64,000 nucleotides of DNA, taken from Dirofilaria immitis (Eukaryota; Nematoda; Chromadorea; Rhabditida; Onchocercidae). The stretch covers positions 9,054,501-9,118,500 of the forward strand of contig JAKNDB010000087.1 in assembly GCA_024305405.1 (NCBI GenBank), given 5' to 3'. Under the pieces are notes generated by a model. The model saw nothing but the letters and a program-made list of their open reading frames with translations. It was not told the DNA's origin and ran no database searches. This document shows positions 52,849 through 64,000 of the stretch, one piece after another (the stretch's first letter is position 1; each line of letters begins with the position of its first letter). Made by a program: the position numbers and the translations under genes.

Positions 52849-55800
52849 GAAATAGGAAAAGGGCAGTTATTGAGACATGTTTTTGTGCTGATTCCGTCGA
52901 TGAAGAAGAATCGAAAGAATTAGATATTAGTTTATTGTCGTCATTGTCAGCAATAAAAGTTTATCTTTTTTTAAAATTTAATAACATTTGCAGGCAACAT
53001 ATAATTTTTTTATATGTCTCAGGAAGATAATGTTTCGAAAAGAACAACTTTTTCTAAACTTGGTTTAAGTAAATGGCTTTGCTATCAATTACGACAGCTT
53101 GCCATAATTAATCCAACACCAGTGCAAGTGAGCATTTCTGTTGCAAGATATTTGTCTTTTGTAATATTTTCGTCTTCATTGGAATTCTTAACTGCCATAG
53201 GATCAGGAATTATGTCTCTAATAAAAACGTTACTTTCATGAGTTTTTTTAGATAAACTGCATACCTCGTATTCTTGCTGGTAACGATGTACTGGGTTGTG
53301 CAAAAACTGGAACGGGCAAAACATTAGCATTCGCTTTACCAATTTTGCACGAGGTTCGTTTATTTTTATCATTACAGATGTGGGTAAGAAAGTAGTGTGA
53401 CGTTTTTATTTCACATATAATAATGCGAACCGTAAAATAATCCTTGTTTGTTTATTACATTGACTATATATCCAAGTCTATTGACTTCAAAATTAAGCAA
53501 GACAAGTTCACCGAAATAATGTTATCTGCATAATATTCGTATTCGCATTGTAGTTGACACTTGATCCTTATGGTATTTGTGCACTAGTGCTAACTCCAAC
53601 ACGAGAACTTGCGATACAAATTGGGGATCAATTTGCCGCGCTTGGTGCGCCAGTTAACCTTAAAATCGGTATTATAGTAGGTGGGAAAGACCGTGTGGCT
53701 CAAGGCAATGGTTTGGCTAGGTATGTGTTAGAAAATTTAGTCGTTTCATTAATTATTGCTAGATTTAAAAGAAACGTGTGACGTTTTTATTTCACGCATT
53801 ATTTTTAGGCGACCTCATATTGTTGTTGCAACACCCGGACGGTTAGCTGACCATCTGGAAAGCGATTCTGAAAATACTCGGAAGCTTTTCGAAAAACTAC
53901 GGTTCCTTGTGCTTGATGAAGCTGATCGTCTTCTAGATGGACAATATTCTGTAGAAGTAAGTGAATTTTTACAGGTTGGAAAACCTTTCTCAGCAGCAAC
54001 AATTTTCATTCAATTGTACAAAAATACTTGAAAGTTTTCGGCATTTCGCAGACCGTGGTATTATCTTCTTCACTCAAGCATCAAAATGAAGATGATCGGA
54101 TAGTGGCAAAAGATTTTTCATCTTTTAAACTAAACAGTTTGCAGTTAAAAACTATTCTGAATCTTATGCCGAAACAGCGACAAACGCTACTGTTTAGTGC
54201 TACAATTACATCGGCACTAAGTCAGTTACATCAGGTAAACCTTGTCAAATTTTTTTCTTTCTTTCTCACAGAAAAAAAGTGGAAGTTAAATGAAGTGTTG
54301 CATGTCATCATTTACATTGTTTTGTTATTATTTTAGGTGGCTGTCAAAAAACCGTACTTTTTGAAGACAAAAGTGAAATTGCAACGGTTGACAAATTGGA
54401 GCAGAAATATGTGCTTACTCCATGTGCTGTAAAAGATGCATATTTGGTATACGTTGTAAAGAATTTTCATGAAAAATATCCAGATAGTTTAATTTTAATA
54501 TTTTCTCATACATGTCGAGAATGTCAAGCGTTGGCAATAATGTTCCATGGATTGGGTTTCAGGTTTTTATCTTTGCTTGTTGAATTTATGAGTGGAAAAG
54601 AGAAATTACATATTTCAGGATGCATAATGTTCTCGTGCACTTTAAGAATTTTTTAGATAATGGTTGACTTGATATATCGTATCATAAATTTTTTAATTTT
54701 TGTCAGAGAATTCGAAGTGATACTTAAATTTAAGATATTTGAAGTTCTTAAAATAGATTAAGTGATTATTGGCTGAATAATAAAAAATTTCAGGTCGGAT
54801 CATTGCATTCTCAGATAAGTCAACAGGAAAGGATGTCCTCCTTAACCAAATTCCGATCTGGTCATATAAAAATTCTGATATGCACAGATGTTGCGTCACG
54901 GGGACTTGATATACCTCATGTAGATTTTTACAGTGTTTGTTGTTCATAAGGCTTACTTTATTTAGGTCATATAAGTTTATAAAAATCTGCTACTATAAGC
55001 CTTTATTTTCCTAGATCTATGCAAGTTTGTGCAAATCTGTATGTGCTAAAGATTAAAATTTTGATTTCATAAGATTCATAATTAAGGTCAACCTAGTTGT
55101 CAATCACAATGTGCCGCAAAATCCCAAAACTTATATACATCGAGTTGGTCGTTCAGCTCGAGCTGGAAGATTCGGTTGTGCACTTATATTTGTCACTCAG
55201 TATGATATATTCCTACTCCAGGAAATTGAAAAATAATTAGAAAAAACTGGATAAACTTGTTGTTAATGACAAAAAGGTTACTATTGTTCGTTCTTCCAAG
55301 AAAAAGAAATTACTTTTGATCATAATTTCAATTATCTGGGGATTTCGATTAAATTCTAGTGCTTTATTGTTATAGGTAACGCAATATGTGACACAAGTGC
55401 TGGTAACAAAGCGGGAAGCGGAAATTAAGTTGGATCAACAGAATTTTGGTGAACGGAAAACAATAAATAAGCGAAAAGAAATGCTAATAGCTGGATTGGA
55501 TCCTGATGAGGTTGAAAGAACTCTGAAAATGCAGCGCGAACAAAGGTAAGCGTTTCGAGTTCAGGTGTATCGATAGCAGTAGATAGATTGGGTATATTAT
55601 ATCGAATTCGTCACGATATGACACCGTGATTCTATCATCCATAAGATTTATATAATGTTGAAATGATAAACCAATTTTTTGTATGACAAATAATATAACA
55701 ATGGTGTAACAACTTGAGTTCATTTCCGCAATGGGAACATTTCCTACAAACTTCTTCATACTCTGCTATTACATATTTTAGTTTGGTATGTTTGCAGGAA

Positions 55801-55879
55801 ACAGGCAGGAAAGAAGAGGCGTGAACAGCTGGACAAAATAATTAATAAACAGAAATTGAAAAAGGAGAGAAAAAGTTAA
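52849..55879 (+). CDS. DDX49: DEAD-box RNA helicase DDX49/Dbp8 (first exon missing)
   Basis: Exons: 52849-52958, 53023-53127, 53252-53353, 53554-53720, 53809-53956, 54052-54234, 54337-54562, 54794-54919, 55087-55276, 55376-55545, 55799-55879. DDX49/Dbp8 is a nucleolar ATP-dependent helicase needed for 40S subunit pre-rRNA processing. Motifs run in order: [10 protein letters not shown] and NPTPVQ (Q motif), CAKTGTGKT (I), TPTRELA (Ia), ATPGRLADH (Ib), DEAD, FSAT (III), [11 protein letters not shown] (IV), [14 protein letters not shown] (V), [11 protein letters not shown] (VI). A basic tail rich in Lys follows, ending KERKS. The long insert after DEAD differs from short relatives. Four single-base losses are needed, at 54358-54362, 54557-54559, 55229-55233 and 55241-55246. 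The 52849 exon is an N-terminal extension whose start codon I could not place. Paralogue choice rests on [12 protein letters not shown] and DAYLV. Confidence 0.92.
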
Positions 55880-56431
55880 GATCACGAAATAATTTACAAG
55901 ATAATTGTTTGATGATATCATCGAAATGGGCGTAGATTCGTCATGTTTTTTTTTTTATAATTTATCTCTCAGCTTTTATTTCATTTTCACTAGTGGGGAT
56001 GCACCAGGAAGAGATGAGAGAAATTTTAATTCCTGTAAAGAACAAAAGAAAAAACAGTTTTAAAAAGTTAGTTTTTTTCATATAAAATTTACCGAATTAC
56101 TCTTAATGTTGTGGTCTTGATTTTGCTATTATATAATATCTTCTATTTTCGAATTGATTTGTGTGGTGGATTATAACTGACAATGCTTTTATTAATTTTA
56201 ATTTATTTTTGTTGAATTTGTATGCTGATTAAGTCGATTGAATTGTTTTATGAAATTCTCTTACAAAGTTATCATTTATAAAGGGTGAAAGCAGAAGATA
56301 TCACTAGGATCATCAAATTTCGAATTTCTCAAATTTAAATTATAAAATTTGCATATTTATTGATGAAAATAGATGGATCAAAAGAATGCAACAATGTGAA
56401 AAAGGTGATAGATAGTCAAGTTTCTTTTCAG
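55880..56431. other. Short intergenic gap after the helicase gene
   Basis: AT-rich with no exon. It contains a T10 run near 55947 and ends in a good acceptor (tcttttcag) that precedes the possible exon at 56439. Confidence 0.55.
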
Positions 56432-56438
56432 TATAATT

Positions 56439-56592
56439 ATGAATAGCGGCAAAATCATTTTGTATACTTGCTTCGGAAAAATATCAAATTGATCTAGTTC
56501 GCGGTGATATCCGGGCTATTGTGGGAGAGAGGAATTTAGAAGAGAAAAAATCAGCTTATTGGTATTTCGGATTGAAGGAATTGTTTCTTGAG
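56439..56592 (+). CDS. Possible first exon of an unidentified gene
   Basis: An ATG lies seven bases after tcttttcag (AG at 56430-56431), the layout of a trans-spliced gene, and the end GAG|GTAAAA is a fair donor. As written, the frame breaks. Allowing one lost base in the A4 run at about 56451 and one in the T4 run at about 56457, as in the neighbouring genes, opens it through DLVRGDIRAIVGERN and SAYWYFGLKELF. A second exon may follow at 57014 (EYNAWLME). I do not recognise the protein. Confidence 0.25.
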
Positions 56593-59500
56593 GTAAAAAA
56601 TTTCATACAAAGAAGAAGTTCTGTAAATGACTCGTGAATATGAGCGAAATCAACAGATTTCGAATTTTCGGATTTGAGGTGTATTGAAAAAACGAAAATA
56701 TTTTTTAACTATAAATTAAGTGTTGTGTTTCTAAATAATGACATAATCAAGATTTTTAATGACTAATCATTGTAATAGATGTAAATGATTGTCTACAGTT
56801 TTAGCAATTCCTATCATAAAAGATGTTTTATATTTAACATATTCATCAGAACACTTTTGTTATCTCAAATGAAACTAATCTAAACATTCTAATCAAATGT
56901 GCAATCTCTATCGTCTAATCCCGTTTGTCATCTCGTTGTTAGAAACATTCCTTCACATCTCTTTATTTAGTTGTTTTAATATCAGCACATCCTTTGTAAC
57001 ATGTTTTATCAGGAATATAACGCTTGGCTAATGGAAGTAAAGCCAATGAAAGTCACTGGCTCTATCTGGCACTTGCTTGCTAATTTTATTCAATTATTCT
57101 CTCACTTGTCTCAGTTAATCCTTGCAGCTTTCTCTGATAAACAATAAATCCTTATATAAAGTTGTCTATTATTTCACCATTTGATTACCAATCAATAATC
57201 TTCATGACATATTAGAGAGAGATTTGCATAATACCAAAAGAGTGCAGCGAGACAATTTATTCGTTAAGAGACAGTTTATTTGCAGAATTCGTTGCATTCT
57301 TGATTGTTTGATGATATCGGAGTTCCGTTTTTTAAATTCAAGGTTTTTTGGAATTTGGTAATTTTCGCAATTGGTTTCATACTCTCTTCCGTATTCGAAT
57401 TGACAATCTTTAGCTATGTTTTGTTTCTTATTCTCAGTTTCCTACGTTATTTTTTCTTTTCAAGTTTTCAAGCATTTTTAAATCTAAAAATAAAAATAAT
57501 AATTGTTTATACTTTGTACATAAGATGAATGATGTAATGTTTCATCGTATTGAACTCTTTGTTTTTATTCAGCATAAATTCTGCGGTACTTATTTGTCAT
57601 AATATGTTAAGTTTTTAGCAAGTTCCTCTGATGAATTTAAATTTTAAATTAGAATTTGGGAAGTTTACCATTGAACCAATCTGTTTTTTCCATTTTTTTA
57701 AAGTGAGCTTTCTTTTAGAAATTTTTTAGCCTTATTTTAAGTTATCTATTCATTGTTGTTTATTTTTCTCTCTTTCTATCCATACTTATTTCATGATAAA
57801 ACTTCATAATACCTATAAAGAAGTGAAAGAGGAAGAAATATTCAATAATTAGTTCCACTTCTTTTTTCCTCTGTCTATTTTCATAATTATAAAATTATCA
57901 ACAGGTAAGTAATTGTACTATATTATTTTCAATAAAAATAAAGTGCAGTTGGATAGGAAAAATACTGGAATAGTCGTCCATTAGATAAATTTCATTTTGA
58001 TTTGACCATTTTTATATTTTATATATGAGCTTGATGTTGTGAGCTTAATGTTTTGTTTAATATCAGAACCTGATATCAATTTAATCACACTGCTGAGATA
58101 TTTCTATGAATTAATATCAGGACTTGAATCAACTTATCACAATACAAAAACATTTCTGTCCTCTACTTTTAGTTGTACAGTAATATCTTGGGAAATTAAA
58201 AATGATACTGTTATTTTTTTAATACATGCACTAGTAATCTCAGCATCTCACAGAGGAAAGAATATGAGTTAGAATCAAGAGATATTGCGAAATATTACGA
58301 TTGATCATTGATAATATTTTAATTAAATTTCACTATATATTTAGGCTTTGCTCATAAATCTTATTTCTATAGCGTGAATATTATGATTAGATTGATCCAA
58401 ATATCATATGTTCAGAAATATGACATAATAACAGTGTTCATTCGATAGAGTTAATAAATATAGATAAAAGAATTTTAATTCACGCTATATTACATTATAT
58501 ATTTCAGTTAATTAATGTTACGCTAAATTAGGTTACATTGAATTATTGTTACGTTAAATTGGGTTACAATGAATTATTGTTACGTTAAATTAGGTTACAT
58601 TACTCTGTTATACCATATTGCGCTGATTATTATCACATTATAGGATCATATATAATTAATTATACTAGGATGCATAATCACTCAGTTAGTCATGTCTGCA
58701 TTAATTAATTAATGCTACGTTAGATTAGATCACGTGTCTCAATTAATTATTACACCATATTAGGTGATAATAAACGATCGTATATAATCTGTTAAACGGA
58801 ATATATAATCTTTTTCTTAATCGTCATATGTTCAATATTAATCTTCCGAACACATTTCATTGCTTTTTTAAAGCATTATCTTAGTTTACAGTTACATTAT
58901 CACTGACGCAATTTGATGTAATGAAATGAACTCGTCATTTACAAATTAAAGTTTTAAGTTCTCTCCAAGGATATATGTACTTCATAGAAGACCATTCCCA
59001 AATCTCTCACTCTGTTTATCCTGTTATCTTGTCTATATATCTAATATCATTATCATTCCTTGATATATCTTTAAACGATTTGTTACGCACTTTTTGACTA
59101 ATAAAAACGATTCTCTTCCAGTGGATGTACATAAACATCGGCATGGATACATACACATATATAAATAAGCATATATGTATGTGACATACACAGGCATACA
59201 TACATACATACATAAGTCGATATACTCAAACCAATGTGACCATAGACACAAAAACGAGGAGATTTAAAGTCGTCGAATCAGAAGTCCTGTAAACACAAAT
59301 TTCGTCGATAGATCCCATTTTTTCCTTATTCTTTCTTCTGATCGTTTCTTGTCGGAATGTTTTTGGAAAGATTTGTTCCACATTATATTATGAGTGATCT
59401 TCGCTCTTAACAGATGTTTACATATGCATCTCAAACATTTGAAAAAATGTGTTTTTGACATACCTATTCTCTTCATTAATTTATTTATTTACAGTTATGA

Positions 59501-59829
59501 GAATTCAAAAATCTGAATATTATTGAAAATGAAATTGAATTCTTCTACTGCATTCTAATTGTACGAAAGAGCAAGAGGTGGTGCAATTGTTCCTATCATC
59601 TTTATGTTTATATTTACAGTTACAGTTACATGGATTTAAAATCATAATTTATTTTAGCTGATGTTAAAATACTACAAATTTGTATTAGTATATGTTACAC
59701 CTTATTTTTATTTTTATTTTTTGATAATTGTTAATCGTTTAGAATTTAATGGTTCATGACATTTAATTTTTGATGATGCTTTGTAAATATTTACACCTTC
59801 ATATCTATTTCATATAACTGTTTATTTTC
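56593..59829. other. Intergenic, AT-rich, with small repeats
   Basis: Apart from the possible exon at about 57014 nothing coding is supported. It holds the 31-base repeat at 58517 and CATA units at about 59150-59215. Long T-rich frames at 57304-57528 and 58039-58272 lack splice or family support. Confidence 0.55.
58517..58602 (+). repeat. 31-base tandem repeat, about 2.8 copies
   Basis: Units start at 58517, 58548 and 58579 with GTTACG(T/C)TAAATT(A/G)GGTTA; only a few differences between copies. Confidence 0.9.
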
Positions 59830-59835
59830 AGATTT
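59816..59835 (+). promoter_or_regulatory. Probable trans-splice acceptor of PDHB
   Basis: actgtttattttcag ends at 59831, 50 bases before the ATG at 59882, with no coding exon upstream. Could also be a 5' UTR intron end. Confidence 0.4.
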
Positions 59836-59881
59836 TTCTTATTGAATTCCAACGAAAGTGTTCAACACATTTCGCTATAAA

Positions 59882-62800
59882 ATGGCATTAAATAAATTAA
59901 CTAGAATAATTGGTCGTCTAACTGTGAGAAATGTTTCCCAATTTGGACAAAAATTTGCTGCATCAACGATGAGTGTTCGTGATGCACTTTCGATGGGTTT
60001 AGATGAAGAATTGTCGCGTGATGAACGTGTTTTTTGCTGGGTGAAGAAGTTGGACATTATGATGGTGCTTACAAGGTATCCCATCTAATGTTTTGCTGTT
60101 TGCTTGATTTTGCTAGAAATTGATTTTATATCTTGATTTTGTTAGATGCTGTTTTGCTTCAAATTAACTTTTAAAAATTTATTATTTATACACTTGCATT
60201 ACATATTTTATATTTTGACATTGAAAGATGAAGTGTATGAGTTTCCTCATGATTTGTTTCTTGATAGTCTATGATATTAATAAGAAAAGTGAAGTCATTT
60301 TACGAATCAAAAATAAAAAGACATATATTTAATAAAAGAAAATGCGTTATTTCTTTAATGACATATATAGAAAAGAAAAAAACAGAAGTACCTGTAAATT
60401 CGTCATTTTTAATACAACATATATTTGAAAAGAGAAAATGTCCCTGCATCTATATTATTTTTGCCCATTTTTCTTCTTTTCGCTAATATGAATTTAAAAT
60501 TTAATGATTTTTTTATAGGTCTCGAGAGGATTGATGAAAAAATTTGGCGAGTCTCGCGTCATCGACACTCCAATTACCGAAGCAGGCTTCTGTGGCTTGG
60601 CGGTAGGTGCAGCATTCGCCGGTCTTCGTCCGATTTGTGAATTTATGACGTATAACTTTTCCATGCAATGTATCGATCAGATTATAAATAGTGCAGCTAA
60701 GACATATTATATGTCAGCAGGTCAGGTGAGCACTTTTGGTAATGTAACACATCTTTCTCCTACTTTCCAATTATAGCTTTTTTCCTTTTTTTGTTTTCTA
60801 AATGTTTACATCAAAGCATCAAATGTCATACTTAGTTTTCATTATATAACATGTGGGGATTTTGTTGAAGAGACCAAAGGTCATTTTCGGATCTTTTTTT
60901 GTGAGAGAAACAACCTCAAGCACAATTTGTAGCATCTATTCAAGCATTATGGTATATCGGCAATGTTAAGAATTTCAGCTAAATTGCCCGATTGTTTTCG
61001 TGGACCGAATGGAGCAGCTGCTGGTGTTGCAGCGCAACACAGTCAAGACTTCACGGTGTGGTATGCTCATTGTCCCGGATTAAAGGTATTGTTAGTTGAT
61101 TTATCATTATTTTCACTTTTCGTTTTAACTCAAAATTGGCTTTCTTAAATCAATTCATCTATATTTCGACTGATATTACTGACATTTAATCTTTCATTTT
61201 ATCGTCAGATATTATAAGCTTTATGATCCTATGCGTCAACAATTTGAAAGGTTATTCGTTGTAAAACGATCCTGCACTTGTTTTGAAATCTTTTGATGTT
61301 AGGCGAATTAGTTGAAAAAAAGCTTTGCTAATTCATAGTGTACAATTTAAGATTCTTAAAACTTTGTAGGTTGTGACACCCTATACCTCCGAAGATGCGA
61401 AAGGTTTGCTGAAATCAGCTGTTCGTGATGACAATCCTGGTAAGCAATTCTATTTATGAGAGAATTTACGATATTTATACCTGAAAATCCCCTCCCGGTT
61501 CCCAAAGCATATTATTGTTTTAATGGGATTTCTTTTAATCTTTCCTTCTATTATTCGCCTAGATAAAATTAAAAAATGTTCTCTAAGAATCGAACTATCA
61601 AAAAGAATCAGTGAAGTGGTTAGTGCTTTTTCGGAAATCGTTGCTTCGCTATATTCATTATATAGTAATAATGCTATCGATACTGCACTTGTCGCATTAG
61701 TAACATTAAATAATAGCAATAATATTAATATTTGTCGTTAATTGATTCCTTAAACATATCGTTGAACTAATCATTTATCATATTCTTTTGGCAATATAAG
61801 GAACTGTTAGGAATAAATCACTAAATGAGATAGAAAGAAAATATTTAGTTAGATAACGATTTTTGTTATAGTAATTTTTTAATAAATAATTTTTTTTTGC
61901 AAAATAAAATTTTTACACTCTCATTTATCGATATTTTGAAGTCATCATTGATTATGACCTATACGTTTGTGCTATTTTAGGTCTCTTTTTCTTAGGTATG
62001 AGTGAATTAACAGATGGATTGTCAGAATTTGCTCATTTGCAGCAAGTGCTTTCTTTTTTCTGTTCAAACTATTTAATCAGATTATGCAGATCTTTTATAT
62101 TCCGAATAGATTTATAGGCCAACTAGCATCATCTGACCCAAACATTTAGCAGATTTGTCATAGCCTGGTAAGATATGTCAGAAATTGTGGCAATGACTTT
62201 GATCTCTCTTGAAATGCTTGATGGGAGTATTAAGCTACTGTGGAAAGTACTTTAGAGAGTCATAGGAAAGCGTAAATTGATAAATAAATATGTTTGAGAA
62301 ATGAGAATAATTATGACATTTTTAATTTTGCAAAATATTGAACATATTTTAGGAATGAAATTAAAATCGAAGATAATAATTTACAAGATGTTAAATGACA
62401 TTGATTTTTATAGTGGTTATGTTGGAGAATGAACTGTTATACAGCGAAACATTTCCAATGTCAGATGAGGCATTAAAAATGACTTTATGGTACCTATCGG
62501 AAAAGCAAAATTGAGCGGGAAGGCACAGATATAACACTTATCTCATATTCAATCGGTATGGTAGCAACGTTGAAAGCCGCAGAACAGTTAGCTAAAGAAG
62601 GTATCAGTGCTGAGGTAAATTATACATTATTTAATTTTCGCTAATTGAATTCTATAAATTCTTATCTGTTTAAATCCAGTCAAAATTGAATTCCATGACG
62701 AGTTTACGATTTTTATTTTAACTTGGATAGCTGAGAAGGAGGGAAAATATGAAAAATATGATGGAATTGATTAAAATAATTTGAAAATAAATTTTAGTTT

Positions 62801-63206
62801 TTTTAAATTATATTTCTTTCAGGTAATTAATCTTCGATCACTTCGTCCATTCGACTTCGAAACCGTCAAGAAATCAGTCATGAAGACTCATCATGTGGTA
62901 ACTGTCGATAATGGATGGCCATTTTGCTGCATAGGGTCAGAAATTTGTATGCAGGTTCGCATTTTATATCATAGATTTTACATTGTGAAAATTATTTTCC
63001 ATTTTAAAAATTTAATTTTGGTTTTTGCCTATTAATAATTCTGGGTTTAGCTGAATGAGTCAGATGCGTATGATGCTCTGAATGGTCCTGTATATCGAGT
63101 AACTGGTACTGATGTTCCAATGCCGTTTAGCGAATCCCTCGAAGCTGCAGCGCAGCCTCAACCGGCTGACGTGATAAAAATGGCAAAAAGATCATTGAAA
63201 AAATAA
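59882..63206 (+). CDS. pdhb-1: Pyruvate dehydrogenase E1 component subunit beta, mitochondrial
   Basis: Seven exons: 59882-60075, 60519-60725, 60979-61085, 61370-61439, 62414-62614, 62823-62954, 63051-63206. E1 beta pairs with E1 alpha to decarboxylate pyruvate with thiamine diphosphate in the mitochondrial pyruvate dehydrogenase complex. The N-terminus ([17 protein letters not shown]) is basic and amphipathic, as in a mitochondrial targeting peptide. Diagnostic stretches: [106 protein letters not shown]. Four single-base losses break the frame: T6 60030-60035, T4 60995-60998, A5 62475-62479 and A4 62507-62510. Restored, it is 357 codons, normal for the family. Residues at the usual GGWP(x)(x)G site read NGWPFCCIG. 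Confidence 0.95.
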
Positions 63207-64000
63207 GACTGTAGGAAAAAGAAGCTCTGTATGATATAGTGGAATTTTCAGTAGGTGTGATTTGCTGCCTATCTGAATTGTCAAAAATTTGCAAAAATCT
63301 CTAAAATTTTTGTCGACTTTAGTTGTTAAAGTTCGATTTTTTCAAAAATTTGAATTATTGATCATTCAAAGATTTTTCGTGATTTCATTTCGCATTCTTA
63401 CGATGACATTATATTTACTTCTAACATTTACCTCATAATTTTTGTCGTTTCACGCAATGATCCTGTAGCATACTTATTTTAGAAGAAGGAACTGTACATA
63501 TTTCATAAAATCTGCTCAAGCAATATAGTAAAACGGAACATATAATTTGTTACGACTTAAATCCTTTCGATAGTTGCTCAGGTCAGATTTCTTGAGTCGC
63601 TCTAATTATTATAATGTAAGTAAAGATGTACAAATAGGTAAGAGGAGTTAGAATGAAATTATTTCTAGGCAGATAAACTACTCTGATACACTGTAAAATG
63701 GCTCTTCAGTGGCTGATTTGTAACATTCTTCCGGCGGCAATAGTTTAAATATTGAAAAAAAGGTCGCGAAACAATCCCTTTCATAAAATATTCCTGGCGA
63801 ATCACTAATATTTTGCGAATATATATCCTTATCGCTTCTTATCTTGCTTAAAGCAGTTAATCCTATCTATTATGAATCCTATCATGATTTAATTATCTTT
63901 GCTCATAATAATTCCAAGATGGAAGAATATAAACATGACATTTATTGATTATGTAGCAAGAAAATTTGTTATAGTATTTACATTTTAAGAATCAAGATTA
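63207..64000. other. 3' flank of PDHB; no gene seen
   Basis: AT-rich with no open frame of note and no recognisable RNA gene. The PDHB polyadenylation site should lie in the first few hundred bases, but I see no clean AATAAA there. Confidence 0.5.

Noticed and set aside
57304..58272. Hydrophobic frames suggesting membrane proteins
   Set aside because: T-rich sequence gives Phe/Leu/Ile-rich frames by composition; no splice or start context.

Overview
The window reads as nuclear DNA of a nematode, most likely a spirurid or filarial-type parasite. It is strongly AT-rich. Genes are split into many short exons joined at TTTCAG-type acceptors, and acceptor sites lie a few bases before several start codons, as expected for spliced-leader trans-splicing. 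The gene content is metazoan with a nematode flavour: a Ski/DAF-5-like regulator and a WAGO-type Argonaute. The species call is inference; no rRNA or spliced-leader gene is present to confirm it.

Layout. 69-335 (+): last exon of an unidentified gene. 3915-10983 (-): Ski/Sno family (DAF-5-like) gene whose 5-kb intron holds a ~1.8-kb (AAT)n array. 11-19.5 kb: gene-free, rich in microsatellites and minisatellites. 19548-25542 (-): atypical protein kinase C (PKC-3 type), 15 exons. 28328-29643 and 32297-33519 (-): two tandem copies of a typical 2-Cys peroxiredoxin. 37874-40319 (-): N-glycosylation mannosyltransferase ALG2, with a second giant (AAT)n array directly upstream of its start. 42846-51118 (+): 22-exon Argonaute of the worm-specific type. 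52849-55879 (+): DEAD-box helicase DDX49/Dbp8 (first exon not found). 56439-56592 (+): possible first exon of an unidentified gene. 59882-63206 (+): pyruvate dehydrogenase E1 beta. The genes are housekeeping or regulatory and do not form one pathway; the minus-strand block (Ski to ALG2) is followed by a plus-strand block (Argonaute to PDHB).

An important property of this sequence is that almost every long gene is broken by single-base losses inside homopolymer runs. I count 24 in seven genes. Restoring one base per site makes each complete coding sequence a multiple of three and restores recognisable protein motifs. This looks like homopolymer under-calling in a long-read assembly rather than pseudogenes, so automatic gene models here will be badly fragmented. 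Exon boundaries below were placed by eye from splice signals, phase and protein-family similarity recalled from general knowledge; no alignment was run.
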